DNA of 64,000 nt from Siphlonurus alternatus (lineage: Eukaryota > Arthropoda > Insecta > Ephemeroptera > Siphlonuridae), in the NCBI GenBank assembly GCA_949825025.1, contig OX463788.1, positions 23,037,369-23,101,368 of the forward strand, written 5' to 3'. The notes below the pieces were generated by a model. That model did not search any database. It worked only from the letters and a program-made list of their open reading frames with translations, and had not been told where the DNA came from. This document shows, piece after piece, positions 37,901 to 46,850 of this stretch. Numbering within the stretch: the first letter of the stretch is position 1; each line of letters opens with the position of its first letter. Both the position numbers and the translations under genes were made by a program.

Positions 37901-39541
37901 CGAAAATTCATGTGCAATAATGAGCTGTCTGCTTTACCTTAAACCTTGTAACTGCACTCACCTGATATAGCAGACAGCTCATTAATGCACATGAATTTTG
38001 TTAGGCAGATAGCTCATTATTCCGGACGAGGGCCGATATATTCATTAAAGGTGTACCAAAGTGAATACTTTTTTCACATATTCGGGCTGCTAAGAATTAT
38101 TCTGATATCCCTGTGGCTCAATATTTTCGTATGATGCCTAGTTATTTTACAATTAATTATTTAGTTTGAAAAGTGAGTTTGAAAGCCGTGGGTTAATTCA
38201 AATCGGTGCGCGCCCACAGCAGCCGCTGATACGACGAGAATCTCTCGCGAATCATGGGAACCTCCACCCCCCTCTTTCTTGTCGTATCACCGGCCGCTGC
38301 GGGCGCGCACCAACTTGAATCAATCAATTAATGGCCTTAGAACTAACTTCTCAAACTAAATAATTAATTGTAAAATAACTAGGCAATTAATGTATGAAAA
38401 TATTGAGCCAAAGGGATATCAGAAAAATTCTTAGCTGCCCAAATATGTAAAAAAAGTATTCACTTTGGTACACAGTTAAGAACATAATAGTGACCCTTAT
38501 AGGTGGCACCAGACTGTGAGCCATGGGTAAATTATGCAATTGTATATACAGTATGCATATATTATGCACATATGCATAGTTCTATCATGGGGTGGTTAGG
38601 GTCGGCTTTGCCGTTTACCACTCCATTGATTGGGATGGAGTATAAGTAGAATAACCTTGGGTGTTGTACATACAGTACGTATGATATGATGCCGCAACTG
38701 CCCCAGTATAAATTACTAGATATGCATATAACATATATATTTCTACATACTGTAATATATGTGAACACATATTATACATAAAAGGTCTACTTAACAGCCT
38801 GATTGAATGCGATTCAAATTTGCTATTGCATTTAGTTACGATCACAATTAAAGATCAACCCAAATAGAATGTTATGTGCATGCAGTATAATGCATAGTTG
38901 CATACAGTACATATTCGAATGCATACTTGTGTAGACTCATGCTCCTCCAAGGCAAGAAAGACGCTGGCTCGTAGCTCTGCCTGCAACAGCATATCAAAAA
39001 CATGAATGCATTTTCTGTGTTTTGCCAAACACCATCATCAGATTTTAAGGTAGAGATAATAAGGATCAGCTGGCCCAATACTAAAAAAATCCCATTCATA
39101 AAAATTATCAAAAAAATTTAAAATGTTCTCCTCTATGCATATATACCCTATCACCTAATCAGTGGGTAAAAAATCAGGTATACAAAAACGAGCTAGTTTT
39201 CGAGTTATTAATTTTTGAAGTTCACTAATTTAATTGAAAACTAGAGCTCGTTTTTGTATAATAAATATGCATAACTGATATTGAACCTACTGTCCCTACT
39301 GATAGGGGATAAAGGGGATGTATGCATAGATTGCATGGAGGAGAACATTTGAATTTTTTTTCGTAAGCTAAATGTTTTAATTGATACAATACACAATCGT
39401 ACACAATTTAATATGTCTTACTTTAATTCAAAGTAATGAAAAGACTATGCAAGAACTTACACGAATTTTAGACAACACTCCATTGTTTTCCAACGTTTGA
39501 GCTACCAAATCACGTAGTTCTGTATCCTCTTCACCTGACAT
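21033..39541 (-). CDS. CEP43: CEP43 (FGFR1 oncogene partner, FOP), centrosomal protein, 8 exons
   Basis: Eight exons (39541-39461, 38980-38927, 37073-36863, 36516-36428, 31359-31133, 27459-27332, 26632-26478, 21110-21033) have canonical GT-AG borders and matching phases. They join into one 340-residue reading frame, against about 380-400 in vertebrate FOP. The N-terminus (EEDTELRDLVAQTLENNGVL, then AELRASVFLALEE) and a LisH-type segment near residues 61-95 (AASLVKEFLEFFKLDY) match FOP closely. The middle is Ser/Pro-rich and low in conservation. The C-terminus keeps the acidic DNYEEDF / SEEIEEE block and a final EELTLDET...ADHLESV, like the vertebrate LTQDLTVSQ...DYLEDV ending. Known role: a dimeric centriole and basal-body component working with CEP350 and CEP19 in ciliogenesis. 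Introns of 0.35-5.4 kb are filled with MITEs. About 70 bp upstream of the ATG the flank is occupied by a split MITE. Identity is very likely; exon 4 is the least certain junction. Confidence 0.92.
21111..24020. other. CEP43 intron 7, left part: no coding feature
   Basis: AT-rich DNA with an ATCATATC microsatellite (21325-21355). A CpG-bearing patch at 21430-21600 has CAGATGGCGC and CGCTCGGGGGG. A GC-rich patch lies at 23560-23660. No repeat family or ORF was convincingly recognised. Confidence 0.5.
24021..25170. mobile_element. MITE family B, copy 1, split by a hAT MITE
   Basis: It starts TTAAGGGTAAGATAACACG. It shares with the other B copies AAACCTTAGCAACCTCATAA, the palindromic centre around CCATGGGAAAGCCC, and AATTATTATGAGGTTGCTA. 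The right terminus is shortened to TTACCCTTAA. Confidence 0.8.
24069..24894. mobile_element. hAT-type nonautonomous element with C-rich hairpin
   Basis: Ends are CAGTGGCGTAGCCAAG and CTGGCTATATACGCCACTG. There is a perfect 8 bp duplication CATTTTAT (24061-24068, 24895-24902). The right part carries CACCTGCGGCGGGCTATTGG and a GGGGGGCTTCGCCCCCC hairpin shared with 30523 and 52185. Confidence 0.9.
25171..25450. other. Intron spacer with poly-A
   Basis: A-rich run near 25216-25236. No gene or element was recognised. Confidence 0.5.
25451..25685. mobile_element. piggyBac-like MITE
   Basis: Ends CCCTAGCATTACCAGGGG and CCTTGGTAATGCTAGGG, flanked by TTAA on the left and a degenerate TTCA on the right. 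A G run at 25467-25478 follows the left end. Confidence 0.7.
25686..26241. other. Intron sequence without recognised features
   Basis: AT-rich and no repeat family was recognised. Confidence 0.4.
26242..26415. mobile_element. pogo/Tigger-like MITE, copy 3
   Basis: Ends CAGTAAAATATCG and ACGTAATAACAAGTTTTTACTG, flanked by TA. The inner GAGTCCCGTGACTTTACG corresponds to GGGACCC of copy 1 in reverse orientation. Confidence 0.8.
26478..26632 (-). CDS. CEP43: CEP43 exon 7, acidic C-terminal block
   Basis: Acceptor TATGCAG and donor GTAAGC. DSLDNYEEDFQSS and GSEEIEEEVA match the DDDYVDDFNS and GEEIEEDLSVE segments of FOP. Confidence 0.9.
27332..27459 (-). CDS. CEP43: CEP43 exon 6
   Basis: Acceptor TTTGCAG and donor GTATGT. 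It takes one base from exon 5 and gives one to exon 7. It encodes a GSLPP-repeat linker and the helix ELEQIKALIEL, which corresponds to the LKDLKLISDKI region of FOP. Confidence 0.87.
27512..27657. mobile_element. Short hairpin MITE in CEP43 intron 5
   Basis: AAGGGGCGTTCACAAAGTC followed by TTAAGGCCACATTTAAGACTC is inverted at 27598-27655 (TTAAATGTGGCCTTAAGGC then TTTGTGAATGCCCCTT). Confidence 0.82.
27703..28047. mobile_element. Family A hairpin, diverged copy
   Basis: TTAAGATAGAGATAACACGC...GCGTGTTATCTCTACCTTAA, with the same hairpin body (CCCATTCATAAAAATTATG) as the other A copies. Confidence 0.8.
28208..28377. mobile_element. mariner-like hairpin MITE (TA flanks)
   Basis: Ends CACTGGAGACCAAGCTAAACT / AGTTTAGCTTGGCCTCCAGTG, with TA immediately outside both. 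170 bp. Confidence 0.82.
28526..28879. mobile_element. Family A hairpin, intermediate copy
   Basis: TTAAGGGTAAGATAACGCC ... GGCGTTATCTTACCCTTAA. The body is like 130-484 with scattered substitutions. Confidence 0.88.
28966..29358. mobile_element. MITE family C, copy 1
   Basis: TTAAGGTAGAGATAACGTCG, then AACAGCTGTTCGACG and GATTAACATGTAAACG, mirrored at the right end. The palindromic centre has CTCCATGAGAAAGCCC. It is almost identical to 50481-50873. Confidence 0.88.
29395..29521. repeat. CpG-bearing dispersed repeat H, copy 2
   Basis: TTACATGTGGATTCAACTTTGCGTGGTGCAATC resembles the inverted text at 9145-9215 and parts of 57630-57780 and 58600-58735. Confidence 0.4.
29530..30636. mobile_element. 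hAT-type element, 1.1 kb
   Basis: Ends CAGGGGCGATCGGTCC and GAATCCACCGATCGCCACTG. Perfect 8 bp duplication ACTTAGAC (29522-29529, 30637-30644). The right part carries CACCTGCGGCGGGCTGACCG and a GGGGGGCTTTGCCCCCC hairpin. No ORF. Confidence 0.9.
30645..31132. other. CEP43 intron 5, right part
   Basis: AT-rich, with a C run of about 20 at 30967-30990. Nothing else is visible. Confidence 0.5.
31133..31359 (-). CDS. CEP43: CEP43 exon 5, Ser/Pro-rich linker
   Basis: Acceptor GCACAG, 75 codons plus two bases, donor GTAAGT. The sequence is a low-complexity Ser/Pro/Glu linker. It is assigned by position, strand and phase rather than by strong similarity. Confidence 0.8.
32376..32868. repeat. Hairpin nested in the 31.6-34 kb element
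   Basis: TAGATAGAGGGAACTAGATT ... mirrored as AATCCAGTCCCCTCTATCTA. Arms include AATTTATGGTTCCTAAATTT. A small inner palindrome ACGGTCTTCTACGTTTAAGACCGT sits near 32756. Confidence 0.75.
33066..33184. mobile_element. Family D hairpin MITE, copy 1
   Basis: GGCCTGTTCGTAAACCCTGC, then GTGTACACTTTCTGCACCC and ATCGACCTTAT, mirrored; TA flanks. Confidence 0.9.
33239..33357. mobile_element. Family D hairpin MITE, copy 2
   Basis: Same as copy 1 and only 54 bp away; TA flanks. Confidence 0.9.
33960..35176. other. CEP43 intron 4: family G repeat, poly-A, AT microsatellite
   Basis: A family G copy at 34490-34690 (TTGATGTCATAAAGACTGGC...AGCTTTGCTACTGG). A runs at 34761-34780 and 34791-34804. A TA repeat at 34935-34958. 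No exon of CEP43 was found here. Confidence 0.6.
35177..35556. mobile_element. MITE family B, copy 2
   Basis: CAAGGGTAAGATAACACGAA ... TTCGTGTTATCTTACCCTAA. Body as in copy 1 (CATGTAAACCTTAGCAACC), with long T and A runs. Confidence 0.85.
35872..36026 (+). CDS. Possible plus-strand exon inside CEP43 intron 4
   Basis: An acceptor TGTACAG and strong donor GTAAGT flank 155 bases, open in one frame (two bases plus 51 codons). They encode LVLECILRFEVIEDIERFGV and LLKELYPLPVKLT. It is antisense to CEP43, so if real it belongs to another gene or to a transposon. I do not recognise the protein. Confidence 0.3.
36145..36375. repeat. Dispersed repeat family G, copy 3
   Basis: TTGATGTCATAAAGACAG ... 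TCAAGGAAGTTTCAATGCTATCG, collinear with 34490-34690. A 15 bp-arm hairpin (AGAGAGCTTTGATT) lies inside at 36273-36302. Confidence 0.6.
36428..36516 (-). CDS. CEP43: CEP43 exon 4 (probable)
   Basis: Acceptor TTTCCAG and donor GTTTGT enclose 89 bases that keep the frame between exon 3 (phase 1) and exon 5 (phase 0). The residues SPILSLFLQQ loosely match GPLLLEVIRRCQQ in FOP. The donor is weaker than those of the other exons. Confidence 0.7.
36863..37073 (-). CDS. CEP43: CEP43 exon 3, LisH-type dimerisation region
   Basis: Acceptor ATTTCAG, 70 codons plus one base, donor GTAGGT. It encodes the helical LisH-like segment (MAASLVKEFLEFFKLDYTV), the FEPET motif, and REELAKQLGV, which matches the RENLARDLGI of FOP. 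Confidence 0.94.
37866..38036. mobile_element. Hairpin MITE in CEP43 intron 2
   Basis: CCCTCGTCCGGAATAATGAGC and CTATCTGCCAACGAAAATTC, mirrored as TGAATTTTGTTAGGCAGATAG and CTCATTATTCCGGACGAGGG. Arms of about 70 bp. Confidence 0.88.
38049..38474. mobile_element. Hairpin element with GC-rich centre
   Basis: TGTACCAAAGTGAATACTTT ... AAAGTATTCACTTTGGTACA. Arms of about 190 bp surround a core with GGTGCGCGCCCACAGCAGCCG and its inverted counterpart GCGGGCGCGCACC. Confidence 0.88.
38475..38926. other. CEP43 intron 2: no feature seen
   Basis: Ordinary AT-rich intron sequence down to the exon 2 donor at 38926. Confidence 0.5.
38927..38980 (-). CDS. CEP43: CEP43 exon 2
   Basis: Acceptor GTTGCAG, 18 codons AELRASVFLALEEHESTQ, donor GTATGC. 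It is nearly identical to the equivalent FOP segment. Confidence 0.93.
39045..39360. mobile_element. Family A hairpin, truncated and diverged, in CEP43 intron 1
   Basis: TTAAGGTAGAGATAATAAGG, then CCCATTCATAAAAATTATC. The right arm stops after GGAGAACATTTG, without a terminal repeat. Confidence 0.7.
39461..39541 (-). CDS. CEP43: CEP43 exon 1 with start codon
   Basis: ATG at 39541-39539 begins 27 codons (MSGEEDTELRDL...SKIR) ending at donor GTAAGT. This ATG is chosen because the next residues align with the N-terminus of FOP. Confidence 0.93.
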
Positions 39542-40349
39542 TTTCAAAATTTACAAAAAAATTACAAATTACCTTTCAGCTCAACGGCTGACGGCTCACA
39601 ACTTCAGTTGGCCTGTTCGTAAACCCTGTTCGGTGTACACTTTCTACACCCAATCGACCTTATAGCTCATGTACATAAGGTCGATTGGGTGCAGACATTG
39701 AGCTCTATACAAGGCTAGAGGGATAATGCCCTATACTTCTCAATGTTAAACTGTGCGCACGGTCCGGCGGGAGGAAGTGGGTGGGAGATTGCGCTTTCGT
39801 CACACATTCCAACGTATTCTCCTCAGAATTGCCAACTGCAGTGTAACTTTTAAGGAACTGTCTGGGTCTACGCCGGTCGTAGACGCATTAAATCTACGCC
39901 GGAACTTTTTCAATGTTCAAAACATCCATGACGTCACCCGACGTAGCTCTATTAAACCTACGTCGGTTGTATGAAACATATGATTAATGACGTCACTGAT
40001 ATAACAAATGCAATAAACGAGGCTGAAGTTCAAATTTTTTACTCGATCCAATGCTCGATCGTACGTGTAATTATATATTATAATAATTTATTGTAATAAT
40101 TGTAATAAACGGTATTTTAATATGCAGCTAGTCTATATATATAATATAGTAATTTTTATAATTATTTACTGTAAATATAATATATAGAGTATATAATTAA
40201 TTAAATTAGATTATTAATATATATAATATATATATTATTAAATTATATATATGTAGCAATTATAATATATATAAATATACTTGCTAAAAAATAAATAAGG
40301 CAGTGCAAAATTAAGCGGAGAGATATTTAAAGTAGCTATAATATATATA

Positions 40350-41294
40350 GAGTGAGCGATTGCATTTTTTTTAATATTTTATTTTCTAAAAATAGTTTAA
40401 GGCTTAACCTGAGAAATTTGGACGAAAAATTCGCTACAACAGATTTTCTTCAAATTAATTTGGTGGAATTACAACAATCGTCAAATTAGCTCTGAATTTT
40501 TTCGTAATTTTTTAACCGTTGGTTTAATTATAATTAATTTATTTAAATGAGAATTTTGTATCATCCTTCCAATGTTAAATTTGTTAATTAGCATTGCAAA
40601 AAAACTATACAACAGATTCTTTTACTTTTTTTTTTTAACTAAAACCTAATTTTTTAGACTATTTTTCTGAATTGTTTTCATATATTTTGAACCGTGGCGA
40701 TGATCGTTTCCTATATGTGATGAGAAATGTGGCAACGTTCTCAAGGACTGATGTCACCACCCCCTCCTAAAAAATTATTCGCATTCCAATGCAAACAGTG
40801 TTGCCACTATAGCCACGCCTCTTAACCTTGACAGAGAAATTCTCAGGTTATACCTTAAGCTGCCCTTTATTGAGAAATGAAAACCAAAAAATTCCATCTC
40901 AAATAGTTTCATCACAAAAAATTCCCAAAAGTTTTTGCGGGTTAATTCCCATAAGGATTTTCATGATTTTTTTCCAAGAAAACGACCCTGTAAAACAAAT
41001 TTTTATTTGAAAATTCATTAAAGAATTCATCATAGATTACGTACGTAAGTATTTTTTAAATGGTACGTACGTATAATACCATATAGTTCAGAAAAAGTTG
41101 GAGTAAAACGCGGTTTTATGTTCCATAAAGGCCGCGCTGCACGTTAAAGGCCTCCGAAACAACAACTTTGGGAATTTTTTGTGGTGAAACTATTTGAGAT
41201 GGAATTTTTTGGTTTTAATTTCTCAATGGAGGGCAGCTTAAACTATTTTTAAAAAATAAAATATTAAAAAAAATGAACTCGCTCACTCTACTTT
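40350..41294. repeat. Family E palindromic element, copy 1
   Basis: GAGTGAGCGATTGCATTTTT ... TTCGCTCACTC-type ends and an inner hairpin (40855-41245) with AAATTCCATCTCAAATAGTTTC. Partial copies are at 42731-42935 and 46245-46440. Confidence 0.75.
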
Positions 41295-41330
41295 AAAAAA
41301 AACTTTCCGGCAAAAGAAATAAAAGCGTGA

Positions 41331-41666
41331 ATGGACAACATACATGAAAAAATTTTATTGCAGAAATGAATAAAAGGTGCCAAATTATGCTACTCTGAAT
41401 TTTTTCAGATTTTTTTTAGACCCGGCCGGGACTATTTTTAAATAGTTATTGAAAGTCCTGTGATTTCAGTTGGCACCTCTGAATTCTTAATAAAATTGAT
41501 AGAGACTAGATACGCCTACTGACGCCTCCAGGGGGCGTGGCCGCACTTTCAATAATTATTTAAAAATAGTTCTGGGTTTCAAAAAAATCTGAAAAATTTC
41601 AGAGTAGCATAATTTGGTACCCTCTATTCATTTCTGCAATAAAAATTTTTCATCCATGTTGTCCAT
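41331..41666. mobile_element. Hairpin MITE family F, copy 2
   Basis: ATGGACAACATACATG ... CATCCATGTTGTCCAT ends. Inner GCAGAAATGAATAAAAGG and CAGAGTAGCATAATTTGG as in copy 1. Confidence 0.85.
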
Positions 41667-41736
41667 TATAGGCGAAAAATTATATTAATCGAAATTCCTT
41701 ATGAGAAATTAATTAAATTTACCCACAAAAATTACA

Positions 41737-42077
41737 ATGAGATAGTAGAATGTGAAAAATTTAGTGGCTTGATCGCCTTGATCGAAAGAAGGGGTATGGT
41801 ACTGTGAATTTTCTCAGATTTTTCTGAGACTGCAGGGAACTTTTTTAAAAAAATTATTGAAATCCTATTTTGATGACGTCACGTGCGGTACTCCTTAAGA
41901 AAAAGGATAGGGCTGTGCCGCCCGTGACGTCATAAAATTAGACTTTCAATAATTTTTTAAAAATATATAGTTCCCGGTCTCAGAAAAATCTGAAAAAATT
42001 CACAGTACAATATATTTTTTTACCCCTTCTTTCGATTTAGCCATTAAAATTTTCACATTCTATAATAATATCTCATT
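41737..42077. mobile_element. Hairpin MITE family F, diverged copy 3
   Basis: ATGAGATAGTAGAATGTGAA ... TTCACATTCTATAATAATATCTCAT. The core has TGACGTCACGTGCGG and its inverted counterpart. Confidence 0.75.
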
Positions 42078-42730
42078 TTTTCTTTCCGGAAAAAATAGTC
42101 CCGTAAAAAAATATAAACCCCCCTCAGATTTTGTTTAAAAAAAATCTGATGTGTTTATAGACTTTATAGGAAGGCCTATAAAAGGACGTACCAAGATGAA
42201 TTAATAATATTTTTGAATTTCGTAGATATAACCTAAAAAAGTTAAAGCGATATTACGAAATAAGCATAAAATGGTCCCCTGGCGCACTGTTATATATTAT
42301 ATAGAATAGAAAATATCTTTATTGCGGCGAGGTTTTTAGGCAAGCCCATTCTTGCATCTACTGCTCGGAGCCAACTTTGCGTCGCTGCCGTTTGGCAAAT
42401 ATATTTTTTATTGTGAATTTTTCTGACCAATATTACAATTGCTAGGCTATAACCGTGGTACATATTGCAGGGAACAAAAATTAGCTAAGCATGCATTTTT
42501 TTATTAAGGTCTGTACATAATCAAAAAAAAAGCGCAACCATGGCATGACAAATATGGACGTACGTCTCATAATTCCATTACTGTCTTTTGATAATTGTGT
42601 TATTTTACAAAATCAATACGATTACTTGAGCATTGGGTTATCTTTATATAGTATAGGAAAAAAATATATAAAAAATATTAGAAATATTTTTGGCATGCTA
42701 CCATATGCTGTTGCATAGATCATGACTTAA
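42078..42730. other. AT-rich interior, no feature
   Basis: No ORF or repeat family was recognised in this stretch of the giant element. Confidence 0.4.
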
Positions 42731-42935
42731 AGTAGAGTGAGCTATTTAATTTTTTTGAATGTTTTATTTTCTAAAAATAGTTCAACTCGCCCTCTATTGA
42801 GAAATGAAAACCAAAAAATTCCATCTCAAATAGCTTCACCACAAAAAAATCCCAAAGTTGGTGTTTCGGAGGCCTTTAACATGCATCTTATGGAACAGAA
42901 AACAGCTTTTTACTCCAACTTCGTCTGAACTATGG
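42731..42935. repeat. Family E fragment, copy 2
   Basis: AGAGTGAGCTATTTAATTTT ... CTATTGAGAAATGAAAACC ... CCAAAGTTGGTGTTTCGGAGG, collinear with the inner hairpin arm of copy 1. An AT microsatellite follows at 43030-43060. Confidence 0.7.
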
Positions 42936-43026
42936 TACCAATTAAAAAATACGTACGTAATCTATGATGAATTCTTTAATGGATTTTCAAATAATTTTTT
43001 TTATATATTTATATATATAAATTTAA

Positions 43027-43062
<36 letters not shown>

Positions 43063-43736
43063 AGAACCATTTCACGTCATAGTGGCCACTTAATTACACC
43101 ACCAAATATTAAAGTTCTTTGATTTTGATAAAAATCACAAGATATGTTCGTATAATGAATCTACAAAAATTCTTTTTGTATTTAAAAATATTCAAAATTG
43201 AGGGACTATGGGCAAATACGAAATGGCGTCAGAATGCAAATGTAGCAAACGGCGGCTCCAGTAACTCGGAAAATATTATGCATAGAGATTAAATTTGATT
43301 TTTTCTATGGATGCACAACCATATATATATGTGTCTACAACATCCTGCTTTCAGATTTTCTTAATGGGTTTTAGTTTTTTTGTTATACCGGTTCCCGTAA
43401 GCCAAGTATGATGTTTTTGAAGCATTTGCTTTCCGCAGCCCAAATAAAGGCTAAATTTCTTTAAAATAAAAAATTGATTCTACATAGCTCCTAAACATCT
43501 CTTCTTACCATAAAACTCCTAAAAATAAAAACTTTTTTTTTTCTCAACTAATGGCACAGTAAACGAAAAAGGGTACAATTCGTTAAGGTACCTACTTTGC
43601 GGGCCAAAAAAGTCGATGTCATTCAAACTTTAGGAGAATTTTAATGACACGACTGGAATCCTCGTATCTTAATTTAGTAAGAATCAAAAATAATCTCGAT
43701 GTACCTCTCGAGTATTTCCTCGCAAAAGCTATACTG

Positions 43737-44170
43737 GGGTAACTCCCTCTATACGCACCGCGTGCGCACCTCGTCAGACCCGTGATAGCACGCCGCGGCC
43801 GAGTGCTGTTGTGTTTATTGACATGAAACTTATAACGCAAAAATAATATTTTATTGTATCTATGGAATAACCTTGCAAATTGCTACTAAATTACGTCACT
43901 GAGATAATTTTCCTTCCATTTGCTATTATAATTAAGATAGGTACGTGGGATTGAATTTTGCGTAAAAATGGTAGCAAATATATAAAAGGAAAATTATCTC
44001 AGTGACATAATTTAGTAGCAAGTTTATTTCATAGATGCAATAAAATATTATTTTTGCATAAATTTCATGTCAATAAACACAACAGCACTCTGCCGCTTCG
44101 TGCTATCACGGGTCTGACGAGGTGAGCACGCGGTGCGTATAGAGTACTATATATAAGAGGGAGTTACCCC
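43737..44170. repeat. Inner palindrome a
   Basis: GGGGTAACTCCCTCT ... AGAGGGAGTTACCCC. Arms include GTCAGACCCGTGATAGCACG and CATTTGCTATTATAATTAAG near the centre. Confidence 0.88.
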
Positions 44171-44176
44171 AGATTA

Positions 44177-45400
44177 ATATCAGGTCAGTCCAATAAGGAG
44201 ATGAGCTTGGGTCAATAGATTTCGATGAATTTCACATATGTTACACATCTAACCTAGGTTGATGAGGTTTGGGCATTATTTTTTGAAATTTCAAAAAAAA
44301 AAAACGAATTTCAGGAATTTTCAAAAAATCAATAAAGAGGGCAATCTCGAGAGATAAAAAAATTTGTATCTTAAATTCTGCTCCACATAGAATTATAATT
44401 TAAATTTTTTCAAGTTTGTAGTCAGATTGCCAAACTTTTTTGCATTGAAAATTTTGAACTTGAAATTTTATTAAGGTCAAAAATGTCAGAGGTCAAACTA
44501 CAAAAACTCAAAAAGCGTATAACTTCATACCAAAGCACATTGATAAAAAAATCAAGATATAGGTTTAAATCCTTCTATAAAAAACCGTTTTCAAATTTAT
44601 GGAGGAATTCAAAATTTTGAAACCGCGTTTCTTTTTTTATTAATTATTCCGAGGTTTTTTGAAAAATATTTTCAAGTTTTGTCATGAATTTTACACAGGT
44701 TACTCATCTGACCTAGGTTGATAAGGTTTGAAAATAATTTTTTCAAATTTGAAAAAAAAAAAAAAAAAAACGAAATTCACGGTCAAATTTCGATTTTCGT
44801 TTTTTTTTTTTTTTTTAAATTTTGAAAAAATTATTTCCTAATCTTATCAACCTGGGTCAGATGAGTAACCTGTGTAAAATTCATGACAAAAAACTCGATT
44901 TTTTTTTTTCTAAAAACCTCGGAATAATTAGTAAAAAAAATCGTAATTTCAAAATTTTGAATTTCTCCATAAATTTGAAACCGGTTTTTTATAGAAGGAT
45001 AAACATTGTTTAAAACCCATATCTTGATTTTTTTTAACAATGTGCTTTGGTATGAAGTTATACGCTTTTTGTAGTTTGACCTCTGACCTTTGACCTTAAT
45101 AAATTTTCAAGATCAAAATTTTCAATGCAAAAAAGTTTGGCAATCTGACTACAAACTTGAAAAAATTTAAATTATAATTCTATGTGGAGCAGAATTTAAG
45201 ATACAAATTTTTTTATCTCTCGAGATTGCCCTCTTTATTGATTTTTTGAAAATTCCTGAAATTCGTTTTTTTTTTTTTGAAATTTCTAAAAATAATGCCC
45301 AAACCTCATCAAACTAGGTTAGATGTGTAACATAATATATGTGAAATTCATCGAAATCTATTGACCCAAGCCCATCTCCTTATTGGACTGACCTGATATT
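44177..45400. repeat. Inner palindrome b
   Basis: AATATCAGGTCAGTCCAATA ... TATTGGACTGACCTGATATT. Arms of about 600 bp with many poly-A/T runs, centre near 44790. Confidence 0.9.
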
Positions 45401-46850
45401 AACCCCCAGTAGCTTTTGCAAGGAAATACTCGAGAGGTACATCGAGATTATTTTTGATTCTTACTAATTAAGATACGATCGAGGATTCCAGTCGTGTCAT
45501 TAAAATTCTCCTAAAGTTTGAATGACATCGACTTTTTTGGCCCGCAAAGTAGGTACCTTAACGAATTGTACCCTTTTTCGTTTACTGTGCCATTAGTTGA
45601 GAAAAAAAATATTTTTATTTTTAGGAGTTTTATGGTAAGAAGAGATGTTTAGGAGCTATATAGAATCAATTTTTTATTTAAAAAAAAATTAGTCTTTATT
45701 TGGGCTGCGGAAAGCAAATGCTTCAAAAACGTCATACTTGGCTTACGGGAACCGGTATAACAAAAAAACTAAAACCCATAGAGAAAATCTGAAAGCAGGA
45801 TGATGTAGACACATATGGTTATGCATCCATAGAAAAAATCAAATTTAATCTATGCATAATATTTTCCGAGTTACTGGAGCCGCCGTTTGCTACATTTGCA
45901 TTCTGACGCCATTTCGTATTTGCCCATTGTCCCTCAATTTTGAACATTTTTGAAAAATACAAAAACATTTTTGTAGGTTCATTATACGAACATGTCCTGT
46001 GATTTAATTTTATTAAAATCAAAGAACTTTAATATCTGGTGGTGTAGGTGGCCACTATGACGTGAAATGGTATATAATATTCGATGTTGCTTTTAGAAGG
46101 TTAGCTATATAGTACATTTTTGGAGCTATAAGCTAGTATTCGAAAAATACATGAATTAATTTAAAGACGTACCAAATAATCGAAGTAATGAAGTACGTAT
46201 GTACGTCATGCAGACCATGCAGTTTATTATATATTTATTAAAGTAGAGTGACGATCGAGCGATTGCATTTTTTTTTTAACATTTTATTTTCTTCCGATAA
46301 AAAATTCTTCACCAAAAAAATTCCCAAAGTTGGTGTTTTGGAGGTCTTTTAATTTTTTAACATGTAGTCTTACATGGAACAGAAAACAGGTTTTTACTCA
46401 AAACTTATTAATTAATTGGTCCAAAAAGTTCCTATCTAGCTATAATATATCATGAATTCTTCAATGCATTTTCAAATATTTTTTTACGGACCATTTTCCT
46501 GGAAAAAAAAATTGGAATTTTTGTGGGTTTTATTTGCCCATAAGGAATATTTATTTATTTATTTATTTTTATTTTGGAACTTCTTTTTGGTTGTACAAGA
46601 CAAACATATGTTCAAGTCAAAATTGGACAAAATACAACATAAAAAAAAAAAAAAAAAAAGATTTCAATGGGAATCTTTGACCTGCCAATTTGGTCGCCAT
46701 ATTTTTACTGGAAGATATTCGTATGTTGAAGATCAGCAGATTTTGACACCATGGGCATATATTGCGCAAATTTCCCGCTCCAAAATCAGAATTAATACAA
46801 GCTAGTACCGCGAATTTTTTTTAGAGTTTCTTTTTAACTGACAAAGGGAC

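Larger units (their letters stand above)
43068..46070. repeat. 3 kb palindrome interrupted by two palindromes
   Basis: Outer arms 43068-43740 and 45401-46070 are near-perfect inverted copies (CCATTTCACGTCATAGTGGCC ... GGCCACTATGACGTGAAATGG). Between them lie palindrome a (43737-44170) and palindrome b (44177-45400), adjacent to each other. Confidence 0.9.

Noticed and set aside
46452..46805. 117-codon plus-strand ORF inside the giant element
   Set aside because: It overlaps a family E fragment and an A run. Translation is low complexity and no conserved motif is seen, so it was not accepted as a transposase.
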